Below, piece after piece: positions 63,486 to 64,000 of a stretch of DNA of 64,000 bases (position 1 is the stretch's first letter; every line of letters starts with the position of its first letter). This DNA is from Simmondsia chinensis (taxonomy: Eukaryota > Streptophyta > Magnoliopsida > Caryophyllales > Simmondsiaceae). Location of the stretch: NCBI GenBank assembly GCA_018398585.1, contig JAGTTD010000016.1:26397212-26461211 (forward strand), read 5' to 3'. The position numbers were made by a program, and so were the translations under genes. Below the pieces are notes generated by a model, which did no database searches, had not been told where the DNA came from, and saw only the letters and a program-made list of their open reading frames with translations.

Positions 63486-64000
63486 CTGCAACAATCCATC
63501 CCATGAAACATTATAATACGAGTATGTCTTAAAGCCAAGGAAAAAAAAAAAAGAGCAACAAAATACAGGCATCCTCAAAGCCAATTTCTGTAAATACTTC
63601 GTACAGCTGGAGGAACAACTTGATAGAGGGCATTTTCTCTTGGTGTAATGAATAAATCTCTTGTCAGTAGATAGTTGGTGCAGAATACAAACAAAAGAAG
63701 GAATCCAAGTATCGCATATCAGGATAAAGATATAGATATTCTTAATGAGAGGTTGATGTATACTATTTTTGTGGATATTATAGTGGAGTACTTTAAAAAG
63801 GGAAATAAAAGATTTAGGACAGACTTACTGGGAATGGAATCGACTATGTTCCCTTATCATATTAAAAGCATCTTCAGCATATTGCTCTTGCAGTTTTTTT
63901 TCACAACAAAAAAATCAATATTAAGAGGAAAAAAAAGTACAATGTTAAGGACAAGACGTTCTGAAAGAGAAAAGAGCGAGAGAGAGAGAGAAAAATCGAA

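Noticed and set aside
63836..63893. Exon-like minus-strand segment (EQYAEDAFNMIREHSRFHS) ending at a GTAAGT donor
   Set aside because: It looks codon-like and has a good donor, but does not match the THO2 sequence expected before HLLPKDEE and has a weak acceptor. Transcript data would decide; kept out of the gene model.

Overview
This is nuclear DNA of a flowering plant, almost certainly a eudicot. It is AT-rich, its genes are split by many GT-AG introns, and it is heavily populated by plant-type transposable elements. I cannot name the species. Three host genes can be reconstructed exon by exon: a MAP70 microtubule-associated protein (+, 11385-23714, complete, 11 coding exons, 623 aa), a CCZ1 Rab7-GEF subunit (-, 36708-28589, complete, 8 coding exons, 504 aa) and most of THO2, the scaffold of the THO/TREX mRNA export complex (-, 63485-41390, 22 coding exons, about 1566 aa, 5' end beyond the window). 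MAP70 and CCZ1 converge; CCZ1 and THO2 are transcribed in the same direction. Nothing suggests the three act in one pathway.

Layout. 1-1642: decayed MULE transposase (-). 1645-4150: tandem array of an 83-bp unit rich in GTGTATGA/TCATACAC inverted motifs. 4771-7816: L1-type LINE whose 5' part is inverted relative to its poly-A end (twin-priming structure), flanked by a 14-bp target-site duplication (TSD). 7843-9954: 5'-truncated RTE-type LINE ending in TTG repeats. 10129-11040: a MITE and a partial 5S-derived SINE. 11385-23714: MAP70, whose last intron is 7.2 kb and packed with repeats. 23715-28588: repeat-rich intergenic DNA. 28589-36708: CCZ1. 36900-41390: repeat-rich intergenic DNA. 41390-64000: THO2, with SINEs, short RTE-tailed copies and long poly-C tracts in its introns.

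The most interesting system here is a set of non-LTR retroelements sharing one 3' end. An RTE LINE ends in a module of about 110 bp followed by TTG repeats. The same module forms the 3' half of a 5S rRNA-derived SINE of about 242 bp (copies at 10841-11028, 26046-26287 and 39010-39253, each with a TSD). It also forms a dozen 5'-truncated copies from 45 to 772 bp, several with clear TSDs. This looks like a plant SINE3-type (5S-headed) family using RTE machinery through a shared tail.
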